64,000 nt of DNA from NCBI RefSeq assembly GCF_002105285.1, contig NZ_MUHR01000011.1:186001-250000 (forward strand). The letters run 5' to 3'. Of this stretch, positions 54,643 through 63,542 are shown piece after piece; the first letter of the stretch is position 1; each line of letters opens with the position of its first letter. Made by a program: the position numbers and the translations under genes. Origin of the DNA: Planktotalea arctica. Lineage in GTDB: Bacteria > Pseudomonadota > Alphaproteobacteria > Rhodobacterales > Rhodobacteraceae. Under the pieces are notes generated by a model that had not been told where the DNA came from, did not search any database, and saw only the letters and a program-made list of their open reading frames with translations.

Positions 54643-55443
54643 CTAAATCTCCTGCGCAATCAAGGTGATACCATGGGCTTCAGCGCACTTTAGCGTCTCT
54701 TCACGCTCAAGCAGGATAACACTGCGCGCGGCTAGCACGATCGCGGAGAGACCAGACAAGGCCGCCGCCTTTACCGTGCCGGGTCCGATGGTGGGCATGT
54801 CTACGCGCAGATCCTGCCCCCGTTTGGGAGCTTTTACGAAAACGCCGCCACCCTTGCGCAGATGTTTCGGGGTGTTTGCCACAAAGCCAAGCAGCGCATC
54901 CGTGCCTTGCAGCGTTTCGATGCCAAGGCAGAGGCCATTTTCCACAACCGCGCCCTGCCCCACATCGAGCGGGCCGAGGGCCGTCAGAATATCAATTGCG
55001 CGGTCTGCATCAGCGCGCGCGCGTGCATCAAGCGCATTGCCGCTCAAGCATCCTGCCGCCGCAGTAAGGCTGGGATCAATCTCATGTGCGCCGCGCACGG
55101 CGAAACCCTGTTCTTCGAAAATCGCGATCACAAGACGCAATAGTGCATCGTCCCCCTGCGACATCGCGGCCATCAGGCGCGGCGCAAGGGCTTTCATCGT
55201 GTCATCAAACGCAGCGGGGTCAAGATCGGGGCGCGACATGGCACCGGCCATCACCACCTCACTAACACCTTGGGATTTAAGCGCAGCAAACAGCGCGCCC
55301 ATTTTTTCGTAGGATTGTTCCTGCGCAGATCCGCCCAGCCCGTGCGTAACGCCTTTAAAGGTGATCTGAACCGCATCGGGGCAAAGCGCGGCCAAGCGGC
55401 GCGGAAGATTGCCGCCCCCTGCCAGAATGGCCAACCGCCCCAT
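54643..55443 (-). CDS. lpxI: UDP-2,3-diacylglucosamine diphosphatase LpxI
   Basis: 266 residues (DUF1009). LpxI replaces LpxH in alphaproteobacteria and releases lipid X from UDP-diacylglucosamine. Features: GRLAILAGGGNLPRRLAALC, VVMAGAMSRPDL, GDDALLRLVIAIFEEQGFAV, VGQGAVVENGLCLGIETLQGTDALL and the C-terminal MPTIGPGTVKAAALSGLSAIVLAA. Sits between lpxA and lpxB, as expected for the step joining them. Confidence 0.96.
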   Translation of the reverse strand: MGRLAILAGGGNLPRRLAALCPDAVQITFKGVTHGLGGSAQEQSYEKMGALFAALKSQGVSEVVMAGAMSRPDLDPAAFDDTMKALAPRLMAAMSQGDDALLRLVIAIFEEQGFAVRGAHEIDPSLTAAAGCLSGNALDARARADADRAIDILTALGPLDVGQGAVVENGLCLGIETLQGTDALLGFVANTPKHLRKGGGVFVKAPKRGQDLRVDMPTIGPGTVKAAALSGLSAIVLAARSVILLEREETLKCAEAHGITLIAQEI

Positions 55444-55446
55444 CGC

Positions 55447-56247
55447 TTAACCGCCCGGCGTCAGAAAAGAACGATCACTGGAGGCGGTAACGAAATCAAC
55501 GATACGGTGCACATAAGCGCTGTCCGTATCCTCGCCCATGCGCTTGACACGATCGGCAAAAGTGCCCTCGCCCTGTGCCATCATCTGAAACGCGGCGCGC
55601 AATGCCATGATATCGTTGCGCTCGACACCGCGCCGCTTGAGACCAACCAGATTAAGTCCATCAAGCTGCCCGCGCGGGGCCTGCACAAGGCCATAGGGGA
55701 TCACATCGTTGGTCACCATTGTGACCGCGCCGATGATCGCGCCCTGGCCGATGCGCACGAACTGATGGATGCCGGCAAGCCCGCCGATGATCACATCGTC
55801 CTCAATGATGCAGTGCCCTGCGACCGCCGCACTGTTCACCACGATCACATTGTTGGCGATGATCACGTCATGCGCCACATGGCAGCCCGCCATCAGCAGG
55901 CAATCATTGCCGATCTTGGTCAAACCGCCGCCGCCGCCCGTGCCGGTGTTGATCGTTACATGCTCGCGGATGCGATTGCGTGCCCCAATTTCAAGGCGGG
56001 TGATTTCACCGCCGAATTTCTTGTCCTGCGGGATTTCACCCACGACGGCAAAGGAAAACACCGTGTTCTCTTCGCCCATCACGGTGCGACCCTTGACGAT
56101 TGCATGGCTCATCAGAACGCAGCGCGCACCCATTTGCACCTCGCTACCCACATAGCAGAACGGGCCGATCACACAGCCCGCGCCGATCTGCGCGCCCGCT
56201 TCGATCACCGCACTGGGGTGGATATCTGCGCTGGGATGCAGGCTCAT
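55447..56247 (-). CDS. lpxA: UDP-N-acetylglucosamine acyltransferase
   Basis: 266 residues, first lipid A step. The N-terminal two thirds is a left-handed beta-helix of hexapeptide repeats starting [28 protein letters not shown]. The catalytic His segment is [18 protein letters not shown]. The C-terminal helices include [18 protein letters not shown]. The ATG at 56247 overlaps the fabZ stop (ATGA). The open frame beyond it is antisense noise. Confidence 0.97.
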   Translation of the reverse strand: MSLHPSADIHPSAVIEAGAQIGAGCVIGPFCYVGSEVQMGARCVLMSHAIVKGRTVMGEENTVFSFAVVGEIPQDKKFGGEITRLEIGARNRIREHVTINTGTGGGGGLTKIGNDCLLMAGCHVAHDVIIANNVIVVNSAAVAGHCIIEDDVIIGGLAGIHQFVRIGQGAIIGAVTMVTNDVIPYGLVQAPRGQLDGLNLVGLKRRGVERNDIMALRAAFQMMAQGEGTFADRVKRMGEDTDSAYVHRIVDFVTASSDRSFLTPGG

Positions 56248-56702
56248 GCAGGCAGGTCCATCATCGCCGTGAACTCGGCTTCTGCCGCCATCTCGCCCTC
56301 GACCGTGGCCACGCCGCTGAATTTCCACACCTTGCCGCCCGGTTTGCCGCGCACCGTGGTCAGGTTCATCTTGAGCACATCGCCCGGCACTACCTTGCGG
56401 CGGAATTTGCATTTATCAATCGCCATGAAATAGACCTTCATCTCCTTGTCGGCCATATCAAGCGCAGTGCCGACCATAACGGCCGCCGTTTGCGCCATCG
56501 CCTCGACGATCGTCACGCCGGGCATGATTGGCAGACCGGGGAAGTGACCCTGAAAATGCGGCTCGTTCATGGTGACGTTCTTGATGCCCACGGCTGTAGC
56601 CGTGCCGTCAATCTGTTCAACCTTGTCGACCAGCAGAAACGGATAGCGATGTGGCAGGATACGTTGGATCAGCTGGATATCAGCACTCAAAAGTTCGCTC
56701 AT
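56244..56702 (-). CDS. fabZ: 3-hydroxyacyl-ACP dehydratase FabZ
   Basis: 152 residues, hotdog fold. The active-site His and Glu are in [31 protein letters not shown]. The N-terminus has [18 protein letters not shown]. It competes with LpxA for 3-hydroxyacyl-ACP, so co-expression balances fatty acid and lipid A synthesis. Coupled to lpxA by a 4-bp overlap; 94 bp after the skp stop. Confidence 0.97.
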   Translation of the reverse strand: MSELLSADIQLIQRILPHRYPFLLVDKVEQIDGTATAVGIKNVTMNEPHFQGHFPGLPIMPGVTIVEAMAQTAAVMVGTALDMADKEMKVYFMAIDKCKFRRKVVPGDVLKMNLTTVRGKPGGKVWKFSGVATVEGEMAAEAEFTAMMDLPA

Positions 56703-56796
56703 GGGTATCCCTTTAGGCTATGACGGTCATGTTGCAATTGTCCTAGCAAGCACGCCCCAGCGGGGCAAGGGACTCTGCGCATCGACCAAGCACCGC

Positions 56797-57417
56797 TTAT
56801 GGCTCGGACGTCGCGCCGTCCTCGTCACCTTGTTGAAGCAATTCACTAAGCGCGGTGCCATCGGCCAGTTGTTCATCGATCCGTGCAATGGCAGACGCGG
56901 TGATGTCGGAGGCATCCGCACTCAGGAAAACCGCGCGTCGATCCAAAATCACGCTGGCGCCGTTTTCCGTCATCATTCCTTCCAATATCGGGGCAATCGC
57001 CTGCAAGAAACTACGCTGTGCCTGATCCGATCGCGCCGCCAATGCGCGCGCTTTTTCGTCCTGCGCAACGCGCGCAGAGGTCACTTTTGCATCGAAATCA
57101 TCAGCAAGTTTGCGAAATTCCGCAGGTTCCATAGTTTGACGCAGACCGGTGAGTTCGCTTTCTTCATCTGCCAACTCGCCTTCGATACGCCGGTTTTCCG
57201 AGACCAGTTGCAAACCGAGCACTTCGAGGTCCTTGGCCAAACGTTGCCCAAAGAGCGTTCCGGCAAAAAGCCGATCAGGCTCGATCGTCAGAACCGGAAT
57301 ATCGGGCAAAGTGAAACCGCCCCCCTGCCCGATGGACTGCGCAGAGATAGGCAAAGCGCTGCCAAATGCGAAAAGCAGCGCAAATGTCGCCGCGCGGCAC
57401 AGGTGCCGCGCGCGCAA
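56797..57417 (-). CDS. skp: OmpH/Skp-family periplasmic chaperone, TTG start
   Basis: 206 residues from a TTG at 57417 (reads MRARHLCRAATFALLFAFGSALPISAQ, a signal peptide). No ATG precedes the signal peptide; GGAG lies 7 nt before the TTG, inside the end of bamA. The mature part is a charged helical coiled coil (about 60-165, for example SENRRIEGELADEESELTGLRQTM and FRKLADDFDAKVTSARVAQDEKARALAARSDQA), with ILEGMMTENGASVILDRRAVFLSADASDIT after it, typical of Skp/OmpH. The start overlaps the bamA stop region (TAATTTG). Skp holds unfolded outer-membrane proteins for BamA. Confidence 0.9.
   Translation of the reverse strand: MRARHLCRAATFALLFAFGSALPISAQSIGQGGGFTLPDIPVLTIEPDRLFAGTLFGQRLAKDLEVLGLQLVSENRRIEGELADEESELTGLRQTMEPAEFRKLADDFDAKVTSARVAQDEKARALAARSDQAQRSFLQAIAPILEGMMTENGASVILDRRAVFLSADASDITASAIARIDEQLADGTALSELLQQGDEDGATSEP
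57391..57412. promoter_or_regulatory. Strong inverted repeat at the start of skp
   Basis: Perfect 10-bp arms CGCGCGGCAC (57391-57400) and GTGCCGCGCG (57403-57412) with a 2-base centre, covering codons 2 to 9 of skp. As RNA it would form a stable hairpin just after the TTG start and could dampen skp translation relative to bamA. Confidence 0.6.
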
Positions 57418-57418
57418 A

Positions 57419-59767
57419 TTAAAACTCCGTCGAAATCGACAGGTCAAAGGTTTGCTCCTGATCGCCGGTTTCTTTGGAAAGCGCACGCGAGAAGTTAAAG
57501 CGCAGCGGCCCAACAGGGGTTTTCCAGAACAGGCTTGCCCCGATCACCTGACGGGCTTTGAACCCTTCGTTGATCACATCGGCATTGGTCTGATCAAGCG
57601 ACCAAAGCGAGCCGACATCATAGAAAAGACCACCGGAAATGCCGTATTCTTCTGGCAGGCCAAGCGGGAATTCTGCCTCGAAGCGGGCAACCACAAAGCT
57701 ATTGCCGCCAAGGGAGTCGTTGGTCGCGCCATTGACTTCACGCGGACCGATGCCGCCCGGATCAAACCCGCGCATGACAGAGGACCCCATAAAGAAGCGA
57801 TCCGTCGCACGGCCCGATCCGCTGATATAGTTCAGCAGTCCACCCTCAAGCGTGGCACGCAGCGTCAGTTCCTCGTTCAAGACCTTGGTCTGGGCAATCG
57901 CCTTGGCCGTCGTCTTGATATATTGATTATTGCCGGTCAGCCCGCCGAAATCCTGCCCGAACTCCAGCAAGACACCTGCATTCGGGTTCAAACCGGAACG
58001 GCGCGTGTCATAGCTATAGGTATAGCCCAATGCGCTTGACCACTCCGTGCCGCGCGCAGCTTCAGAGGTAATCAATGCACCCGCGGTTGAAGCCAGATCG
58101 GTCATTTCGGACATATCCAGCGTGTAGCGCAGCTGGACGCGGCCGTTCTCGGACACGGGAAATTCGAAGGATGGACGAAAACGCGCCAAATTCGTGTCGT
58201 AGACCGCGTTTTGATTGTCCGTCTCGATATAGGACAGATCCAGTCCGAAGCGCAGATCACGGCCAAGGAAGGCGGGCTCTGCAAAGTTCAGGGAATACTG
58301 CCGATTATCGGTGCCCGTGGTGATCGCAAGGCCAAGCTTCTGGCCGCGTCCAAGGAAATTGCTCTCATTATACTTGACCACGGCGCCGGGCCCCGTTGAA
58401 GTCGAAAAGGTTCCGCCAAAGGTCAGCGAGCCGGTGGTCGTCTCACTCACATCCACATCGACAATAACCTGATCTGGCGCAGAGCCTTCGCGCGCCTGCA
58501 CGTCAGCGTCACTGAAAAAGCCAAGGAAGCGAATGCGTTCTGCGCTTTCACGGATTTCGCGTGGATTGAACGGATCACCTTCGACAATTCTGAACTGGCG
58601 GCGCACGACACGGTCCAGCGTGGTCACATTGCCCTCGATATCGATCCGCTCGACAAAGACGCGCGGCCCGCGCACCAGCACAAATTCAACATCCAGCGAT
58701 AGATCACGATCATTGCGCGAAATGCGTGGCTCGACCCGAACGAAGTTAAGACCCTTCTTGATCGCGAGTCGCTCCATACGGGCGATCGAGTTTTCCACCA
58801 GAGACGGCGTATAAACGACGCCCGGACGAATTTTGAGAGAGTCCTGAAACTCGACTTCGTCGGCCTCGGGGATTTCCGAGATCGTCGTGATCTGGCCAAA
58901 GCGGAATTGCTGTCCTTCTTCGATATTGAAGGTGACAAAATACCCGTCGCGTTCCCGTGCCAGTTCTGCGTTTACGCCAGTGGTGCGAAAATCGACGTAG
59001 CCCCGGCTAAGATAAAAGTCGCGCAGCACCTGTTTGTCGAACTCGATCCGATCGGGAACAAATGTGTCCTTCTTGACGAAGGCACGCAAAAGCCCGGCCT
59101 GTTTTGTTTCAAGCACACGGCGCAGACGCGCATCGGAATAGACCTGATTTCCCACGAAGCCAACGCGCTCGATCTCGGTCACACCACCTTCGAAAATTTC
59201 GAACACCAGATCAACGCGGTTGTCCGAGCGGCGAATGATGCGCGGGTTGACCGTTGCACCGACGCGGCCCTGCACTGCGTAGCTTTCTGCGATCTGCGTG
59301 GCATCTCGTTCGGCCGTCGATGGGTTGAACACGCGGCGGGCCTGACTTTGGATGACCGCGTTCAACGCATCGTCCTTGATGCGCCTGTTGCCTTCAAAAT
59401 TGATGCGATTGATCGTCGGGAATTCCGTAACTTCGATCACAAGGCGGTTGCCGCGCGGTTCGATCACGACAGTTTCGAACAATCCGCTGCCCAAAACACG
59501 CTGATAAGCATCATTTAACTGCGCAGCTGATACCGTCTCACCGCGCGCGATTCCCGCGTAGGACAAAATGGTCGAAGGTTCGATCCTCTGGTTTCCCTCG
59601 ATACTCACAGAGGAAAACCGGTATTGCTGGGCTTCGGCGACGCTTGGAAGCGCAACGTAAGACACTGATAAGGCGAGAGCAAAAGACGCTGCGCCGGATT
59701 TCAAAGCACGCATATGAGCCACACGCGCCATGCGGCGTCCTGCGCCGCTCGTTTTAATATTGATCAT
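57419..59767 (-). CDS. bamA: Outer-membrane protein assembly factor BamA
   Basis: 782 residues, full length. A signal peptide (about 1-46, core FALALSVSYVALPSVAEA) is followed by five POTRA domains (YRFSSVSIEGNQRIEPSTILSYAGI onward to about 420) and a 16-strand barrel. Barrel landmarks: LTFGGTFSTSTGPGAVVKYNESNFLGRGQKLG, the RGF-type motif MRGFDPGGIGPREV, and the terminal strand ending ISTEF with the final Phe. It inserts outer-membrane proteins, including LptD. Upstream lies rseP, downstream skp. Confidence 0.98.
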   Translation of the reverse strand: MINIKTSGAGRRMARVAHMRALKSGAASFALALSVSYVALPSVAEAQQYRFSSVSIEGNQRIEPSTILSYAGIARGETVSAAQLNDAYQRVLGSGLFETVVIEPRGNRLVIEVTEFPTINRINFEGNRRIKDDALNAVIQSQARRVFNPSTAERDATQIAESYAVQGRVGATVNPRIIRRSDNRVDLVFEIFEGGVTEIERVGFVGNQVYSDARLRRVLETKQAGLLRAFVKKDTFVPDRIEFDKQVLRDFYLSRGYVDFRTTGVNAELARERDGYFVTFNIEEGQQFRFGQITTISEIPEADEVEFQDSLKIRPGVVYTPSLVENSIARMERLAIKKGLNFVRVEPRISRNDRDLSLDVEFVLVRGPRVFVERIDIEGNVTTLDRVVRRQFRIVEGDPFNPREIRESAERIRFLGFFSDADVQAREGSAPDQVIVDVDVSETTTGSLTFGGTFSTSTGPGAVVKYNESNFLGRGQKLGLAITTGTDNRQYSLNFAEPAFLGRDLRFGLDLSYIETDNQNAVYDTNLARFRPSFEFPVSENGRVQLRYTLDMSEMTDLASTAGALITSEAARGTEWSSALGYTYSYDTRRSGLNPNAGVLLEFGQDFGGLTGNNQYIKTTAKAIAQTKVLNEELTLRATLEGGLLNYISGSGRATDRFFMGSSVMRGFDPGGIGPREVNGATNDSLGGNSFVVARFEAEFPLGLPEEYGISGGLFYDVGSLWSLDQTNADVINEGFKARQVIGASLFWKTPVGPLRFNFSRALSKETGDQEQTFDLSISTEF

Positions 59768-59882
59768 CGCAGCAATCCAACAGACATCCCAGTTGGCATG
59801 TGACTAGCCCGATTGAGCCATGTTGTCAAAAGCCGATAGGCCGTTTCTTGCGAAACTGCGCGCTTGAAAACCCTAGTTCGTT

Positions 59883-60032
59883 CTACAAGATGAAGGGGTT
59901 GGCAAAGCCGACGGACGCCACATAGGCCGAAAGTGCAAGGCACAGGCCCAGCATCGCGAAGTAGACGATACGGTCCCAGTTCAGCTCGATCAAATACCCG
60001 AGGCTACGGCTGCTGGCTTGGATCAATTGCAT
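59883..60032 (-). CDS. Small single-span membrane protein between rseP and bamA
   Basis: 49 residues from the ATG at 60032 (MQLIQASSRSLGYLIELNWDRIVYFAMLG) with one hydrophobic span (about 23-43) and a short C-terminus ending NPFIL. An ATG at 60137 in frame would add 35 basic residues, less likely. No strong ribosome binding site. It sits in the cluster order rseP - this ORF - bamA and has a well-formed membrane helix, so it is plausibly real. Function unknown. Confidence 0.55.
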   Translation of the reverse strand: MQLIQASSRSLGYLIELNWDRIVYFAMLGLCLALSAYVASVGFANPFIL

Positions 60033-60160
60033 TGTTTTGGCTCGTTTTTTCGTGCGCTTTGCACTTGGGTTTCTACTGACTGGAAAAACCATAGCAATCG
60101 AATGCGGCGAAAAATGGGCAAACGCGCGAATAACCAAGAGGTTCCGCGCGCTTGTCGCTC

Positions 60161-61504
60161 CTACGGGCAGAAGATATCGTTGCCAAGCGCGAACACCATA
60201 AGCGAGAGGATCATCACCAGACCGACGCTCATGAAGATACGCAGAACCTTGTCGCTGGGAGGCTTACCAACCACAGCTTCATACGCGTAAAACACCAGAT
60301 GGCCACCATCCAGAATGGGGATCGGGAACAGGTTGAGCAGGCCGACCGCGGTGGACAGAACGGCGATGAACCAGATAAAGCTCATCGCGCCCTGGCTCGC
60401 CATCGCGCCGGAGGTCTGGGCAATGCCGATCGGGCCGGACAGGTTGCACGAGCTGATCGCGCCCGTGACCATGTGATACATCCCCGAGAGCGAACCCTCG
60501 ATGATGCGCTTGGTCTGCGCCACGCCGTTTCCAAGGGCTGAACCGATGCTGGTGGGCTGCGTTGCAGGCTCGAAGAACAGGCCGCCCGCCACGCCGATGC
60601 GCCACTGGGTGATAAAGCTGTTGTCCGCTTGCGGCTCGTCCACGCGCTTGGGCGAAAGGGTTACTTGACGCTCCTCCCCCACATTCCACAGATCAAGCAG
60701 CAAAGGCGCGCCATTGCCGCTTTCCACCGCCACTTTCAGCTGCGCGAAGGCAAACACAGGGGCACCGTCGATCGCGGTGATCACATCGCCAACGCGCAAC
60801 CCTGCGGCAAGCGCGGCAGATTGCGGCGCAACCTGCGTGATAAGCGCAGGGTATGGGTATGGGCCCATCACATCGCGCTCAAGACCGGCGCGCGCAACGG
60901 TATAAACCACATCGGCAGATTTCTCGATCTGCGCTTCGAGCGCATCGAAGCCCACCCCGTCGTCAAAGCTGGGCACAGGCACGCCGCTGATCGCCAGCAA
61001 CTCATCGCCGACCTGCAATTCCTGCACCGCAGGCATCTCGCGCAGCGCGCCCACCGCCAAGGGGTCGGCCACCTCGCCGCGCGCGAAAACGACGGCAGCG
61101 AAAATGATGATCGACAGGATGAAGTTGAAAACCGGACCTGCGGCCACTGTCGCCGCGCGCGCCCAAAGCGGTGCCCCCGGCATCGTGCGGCGCTGCTCCT
61201 GAGGCGTCATTTCGCGCACCACTTCGCCATCAGGTGCGCTCGCAGCATTGGCATCGCCCAGAAACTTGACGTAGCCGCCGAAAGGCAACAACGCAAATTG
61301 CCAGACCGTGCCATGCTTATCGACGCGGCTGTAGAGGACCGGACCAAAGCCGAGCGAGAACACTTCCGCATGGATGCCCGACCAGCGCCCGACGATGTAA
61401 TGACCGTATTCATGGATCGCGACAATGATCGACAGGGCCAGAACGAAAGCGAGAATCGTCCAGATGATGCTTCCAAATTGCGGCAAAAGCCCCAGAATAT
61501 CCAT
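60161..61504 (-). CDS. rseP: Site-2 intramembrane metalloprotease RseP
   Basis: 447 residues. The zinc-binding HEYGH motif is at residues 31-35 in the first helix (IVAIHEYGHYIVGRW), and the second active-site element NLFPIPILDGGHL is near the C-terminus. At least one PDZ domain lies between (AAGLRVGDVITAIDGAPVFAFAQLK). RseP cleaves membrane-anchored anti-sigma factors and signal peptide remnants. A cleavage partner is not encoded in the window. It lies between dxr and the small ORF before bamA. Confidence 0.97.
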   Translation of the reverse strand: MDILGLLPQFGSIIWTILAFVLALSIIVAIHEYGHYIVGRWSGIHAEVFSLGFGPVLYSRVDKHGTVWQFALLPFGGYVKFLGDANAASAPDGEVVREMTPQEQRRTMPGAPLWARAATVAAGPVFNFILSIIIFAAVVFARGEVADPLAVGALREMPAVQELQVGDELLAISGVPVPSFDDGVGFDALEAQIEKSADVVYTVARAGLERDVMGPYPYPALITQVAPQSAALAAGLRVGDVITAIDGAPVFAFAQLKVAVESGNGAPLLLDLWNVGEERQVTLSPKRVDEPQADNSFITQWRIGVAGGLFFEPATQPTSIGSALGNGVAQTKRIIEGSLSGMYHMVTGAISSCNLSGPIGIAQTSGAMASQGAMSFIWFIAVLSTAVGLLNLFPIPILDGGHLVFYAYEAVVGKPPSDKVLRIFMSVGLVMILSLMVFALGNDIFCP

Positions 61505-61547
61505 GTCGCGGCGTCCTTTTTGTGCTCAAGTGCCGCACTTGGGCGAC

Positions 61548-62714
61548 TTATAATTTCGCGATGATCGCATCGGCGGTGTTACGTGCCAAATGGTCTATCG
61601 CAAGCACGCTATCAAGGGTCATTTCGGCATTTGTAAGGCTGCACTTTGCAGAAAGCTGGGTCAGCGCTTCTTCCACGACCTCGGCCATTTGCATAAATCC
61701 GATGCGCCCGGCAATGAAATGATCGAGCGCACGTTCCTTGGCCGCGTTGAAAACCGCGCCCGTGTGACCGCCCTCCGCCATGACGGCGCGCGCGAGGCGC
61801 AGCGCTGGCCAGCGGGTCTCGTCGGGGTCGCGAAATGTGAGATGCGAAAGCGCGGCAAGATCAAGCCGCTCGACAGGCAGTTTTCGCCGCTCGGGCCAGT
61901 GCAGCGCAAAGCCGATGGCATGGCGCATATCGGGCGGCCCCACATGCGCCATCAGCGCACCGTCATTAAAGCCGACAAGCGCGTGGATCATTGATTGCGG
62001 ATGTACGAGCACTTCGATGATTGCAGGATCAACTTCAAAAAACTCACGCGTTTCAATGACTTCAAGCGCTTTGTTGAACATCGACGCGCTGTCGATTGTG
62101 ATGCGCTGTCCCATGTCCCAATTGGGATGGGTCGCCGCTTGCGCAGGTGTGGCACTGGCCAGCTTCTCCATCGGCCAGTCGCGAAATGCGCCCCCAGAAG
62201 CGGTGATGATGATCCGCTCGACAGCCTTAATATCCTCACCGATCAAGGCTTGGAAAACGGCAGAATGTTCACTGTCCACAGGCAGAATGCGCGCGCTGTG
62301 CTTTTGCGCTGTCGCTTTGACCAGAGCCCCTGCGCAGACCATGGATTCCTTGTTGGCAAGCGCGAGGGACGCGCCCTGCTCAAGCGCCTTTAGCCCGGGC
62401 GCGAGACCTGCTGCGCCGACGATGGCCGACATCACCCAATCGGTTGGCCGGCTTGCCGCATCGTCAAGTGCTTGCGCGCCTGCGCAGGCTTCGATCCCGC
62501 TGCCTGCAAGGGCCGCGCGCAAATCACCCAAACGCGTAGGATCGGCCGTGATCGCCACCTCTGCGCGCAAATCTTTTGCATCTCGGGCAAGCCGCGCGAT
62601 ATTTTGCGCTCCACTCAGAGCGACGACTTGATACTCATTTGGCGCGCGCTTGATCAGATCAATGGTGTTTTGGCCAATGGACCCCGTCGACCCGAAAATT
62701 GAAACCCGCCTCAT
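61548..62714 (-). CDS. dxr: 1-deoxy-D-xylulose 5-phosphate reductoisomerase
   Basis: 388 residues, second step of the MEP isoprenoid pathway, NADPH dependent. Segments: VSIFGSTGSIGQNTIDLI (NADPH loop), ALANKESMVCAGALV, LPVDSEHSAVFQAL (metal and substrate site), IIITASGGAFRDWPMEKLA, WDMGQRITIDSASMFNKALEVIE and HPQSMIHALVGFNDGALMAHVG. Complete. Between cdsA and rseP, feeding isoprenyl units to UppS. Confidence 0.97.
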   Translation of the reverse strand: MRRVSIFGSTGSIGQNTIDLIKRAPNEYQVVALSGAQNIARLARDAKDLRAEVAITADPTRLGDLRAALAGSGIEACAGAQALDDAASRPTDWVMSAIVGAAGLAPGLKALEQGASLALANKESMVCAGALVKATAQKHSARILPVDSEHSAVFQALIGEDIKAVERIIITASGGAFRDWPMEKLASATPAQAATHPNWDMGQRITIDSASMFNKALEVIETREFFEVDPAIIEVLVHPQSMIHALVGFNDGALMAHVGPPDMRHAIGFALHWPERRKLPVERLDLAALSHLTFRDPDETRWPALRLARAVMAEGGHTGAVFNAAKERALDHFIAGRIGFMQMAEVVEEALTQLSAKCSLTNAEMTLDSVLAIDHLARNTADAIIAKL

Positions 62715-62723
62715 CTGATGCCA

Positions 62724-63542
62724 CTACCCGAGTGTATTGGGCGGAAAGGCGACGAAAAATTCGACGATGATCAACAGCAAAGCCGCGCCGAGCATCCCGT
62801 CGAAACGATCCAGCAAACCGCCATGGCCAGGGATCAGGTTCGAGCTGTCCTTGACGCCCACATGCCGCTTGATCGCGCTTTCCGCGATATCGCCAAGCTG
62901 CGAGGCGAGCGCAACAGCGACAGAAATAAGCACCACCATGCCCCCTCCGCCGACGGTCTGGGCAAAGATCATGCCAACGACCGCCGCACCAACCCAGCCC
63001 GCCGCCGTGCCGGACCATGTTTTCTTGGGGCTGACGCGGGGCCAGAATTTCGGGCCGCCAAGCATTTTACCCGCGAAATATCCCGCAACATCGGTGACGA
63101 TCACAACCAGCAGCAGCCAAAGCATCCAGATGATGCCGAAATCATCGCGCAGCGCGATCAGGCTGAAACCGGCGATCAGGATCACGGCTGTGTAGAACAT
63201 GAAAATGCGCCGTCCCGCAAAGGGGCGATTGGCCGATTTAAGCTGCGAAAACCCCACCAGAGACGGGGCAAGCAGAAGCGGCAGAATAATCGTATCAATC
63301 GGCGTGTAGCTGGCAACGAAAAGCGCCGCACCGCTCACCAGCGGCAGCCAGAGCGATTTTTGCCCGTCCGTCCCCGCAAGCATTCGCGTTAGTTCCCAAA
63401 CCATCATGCCGCAGGCAGTTGACACGAGCAAATGAATCCAAAGCCCGCCCGCCCAGACCGCCGCAACACCAATCGCAAGCATGATGATCGCACTCAGGAC
63501 GCGCGGACCAAGGTCACCCCATTTGGAGGCTGCTGCGCTCAT
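62724..63542 (-). CDS. cdsA: Phosphatidate cytidylyltransferase
   Basis: 272 residues with about seven membrane spans. The CDP-diacylglycerol synthase signature HVGVKDSSNLIPGHGGLLDRFDGMLGA is near the C-terminus, and SPKKTWSGTAAGWVGA lies upstream of it. It makes CDP-diacylglycerol for phospholipids from phosphatidate and CTP. Its ATG overlaps the uppS stop (ATGA, 63539-63542). Confidence 0.96.
   Translation of the reverse strand: MSAAASKWGDLGPRVLSAIIMLAIGVAAVWAGGLWIHLLVSTACGMMVWELTRMLAGTDGQKSLWLPLVSGAALFVASYTPIDTIILPLLLAPSLVGFSQLKSANRPFAGRRIFMFYTAVILIAGFSLIALRDDFGIIWMLWLLLVVIVTDVAGYFAGKMLGGPKFWPRVSPKKTWSGTAAGWVGAAVVGMIFAQTVGGGGMVVLISVAVALASQLGDIAESAIKRHVGVKDSSNLIPGHGGLLDRFDGMLGAALLLIIVEFFVAFPPNTLG

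Noticed and set aside
60629-61564. 311-codon plus-strand ORF
   Set aside because: Antisense to rseP; the composition is that of a complementary frame.
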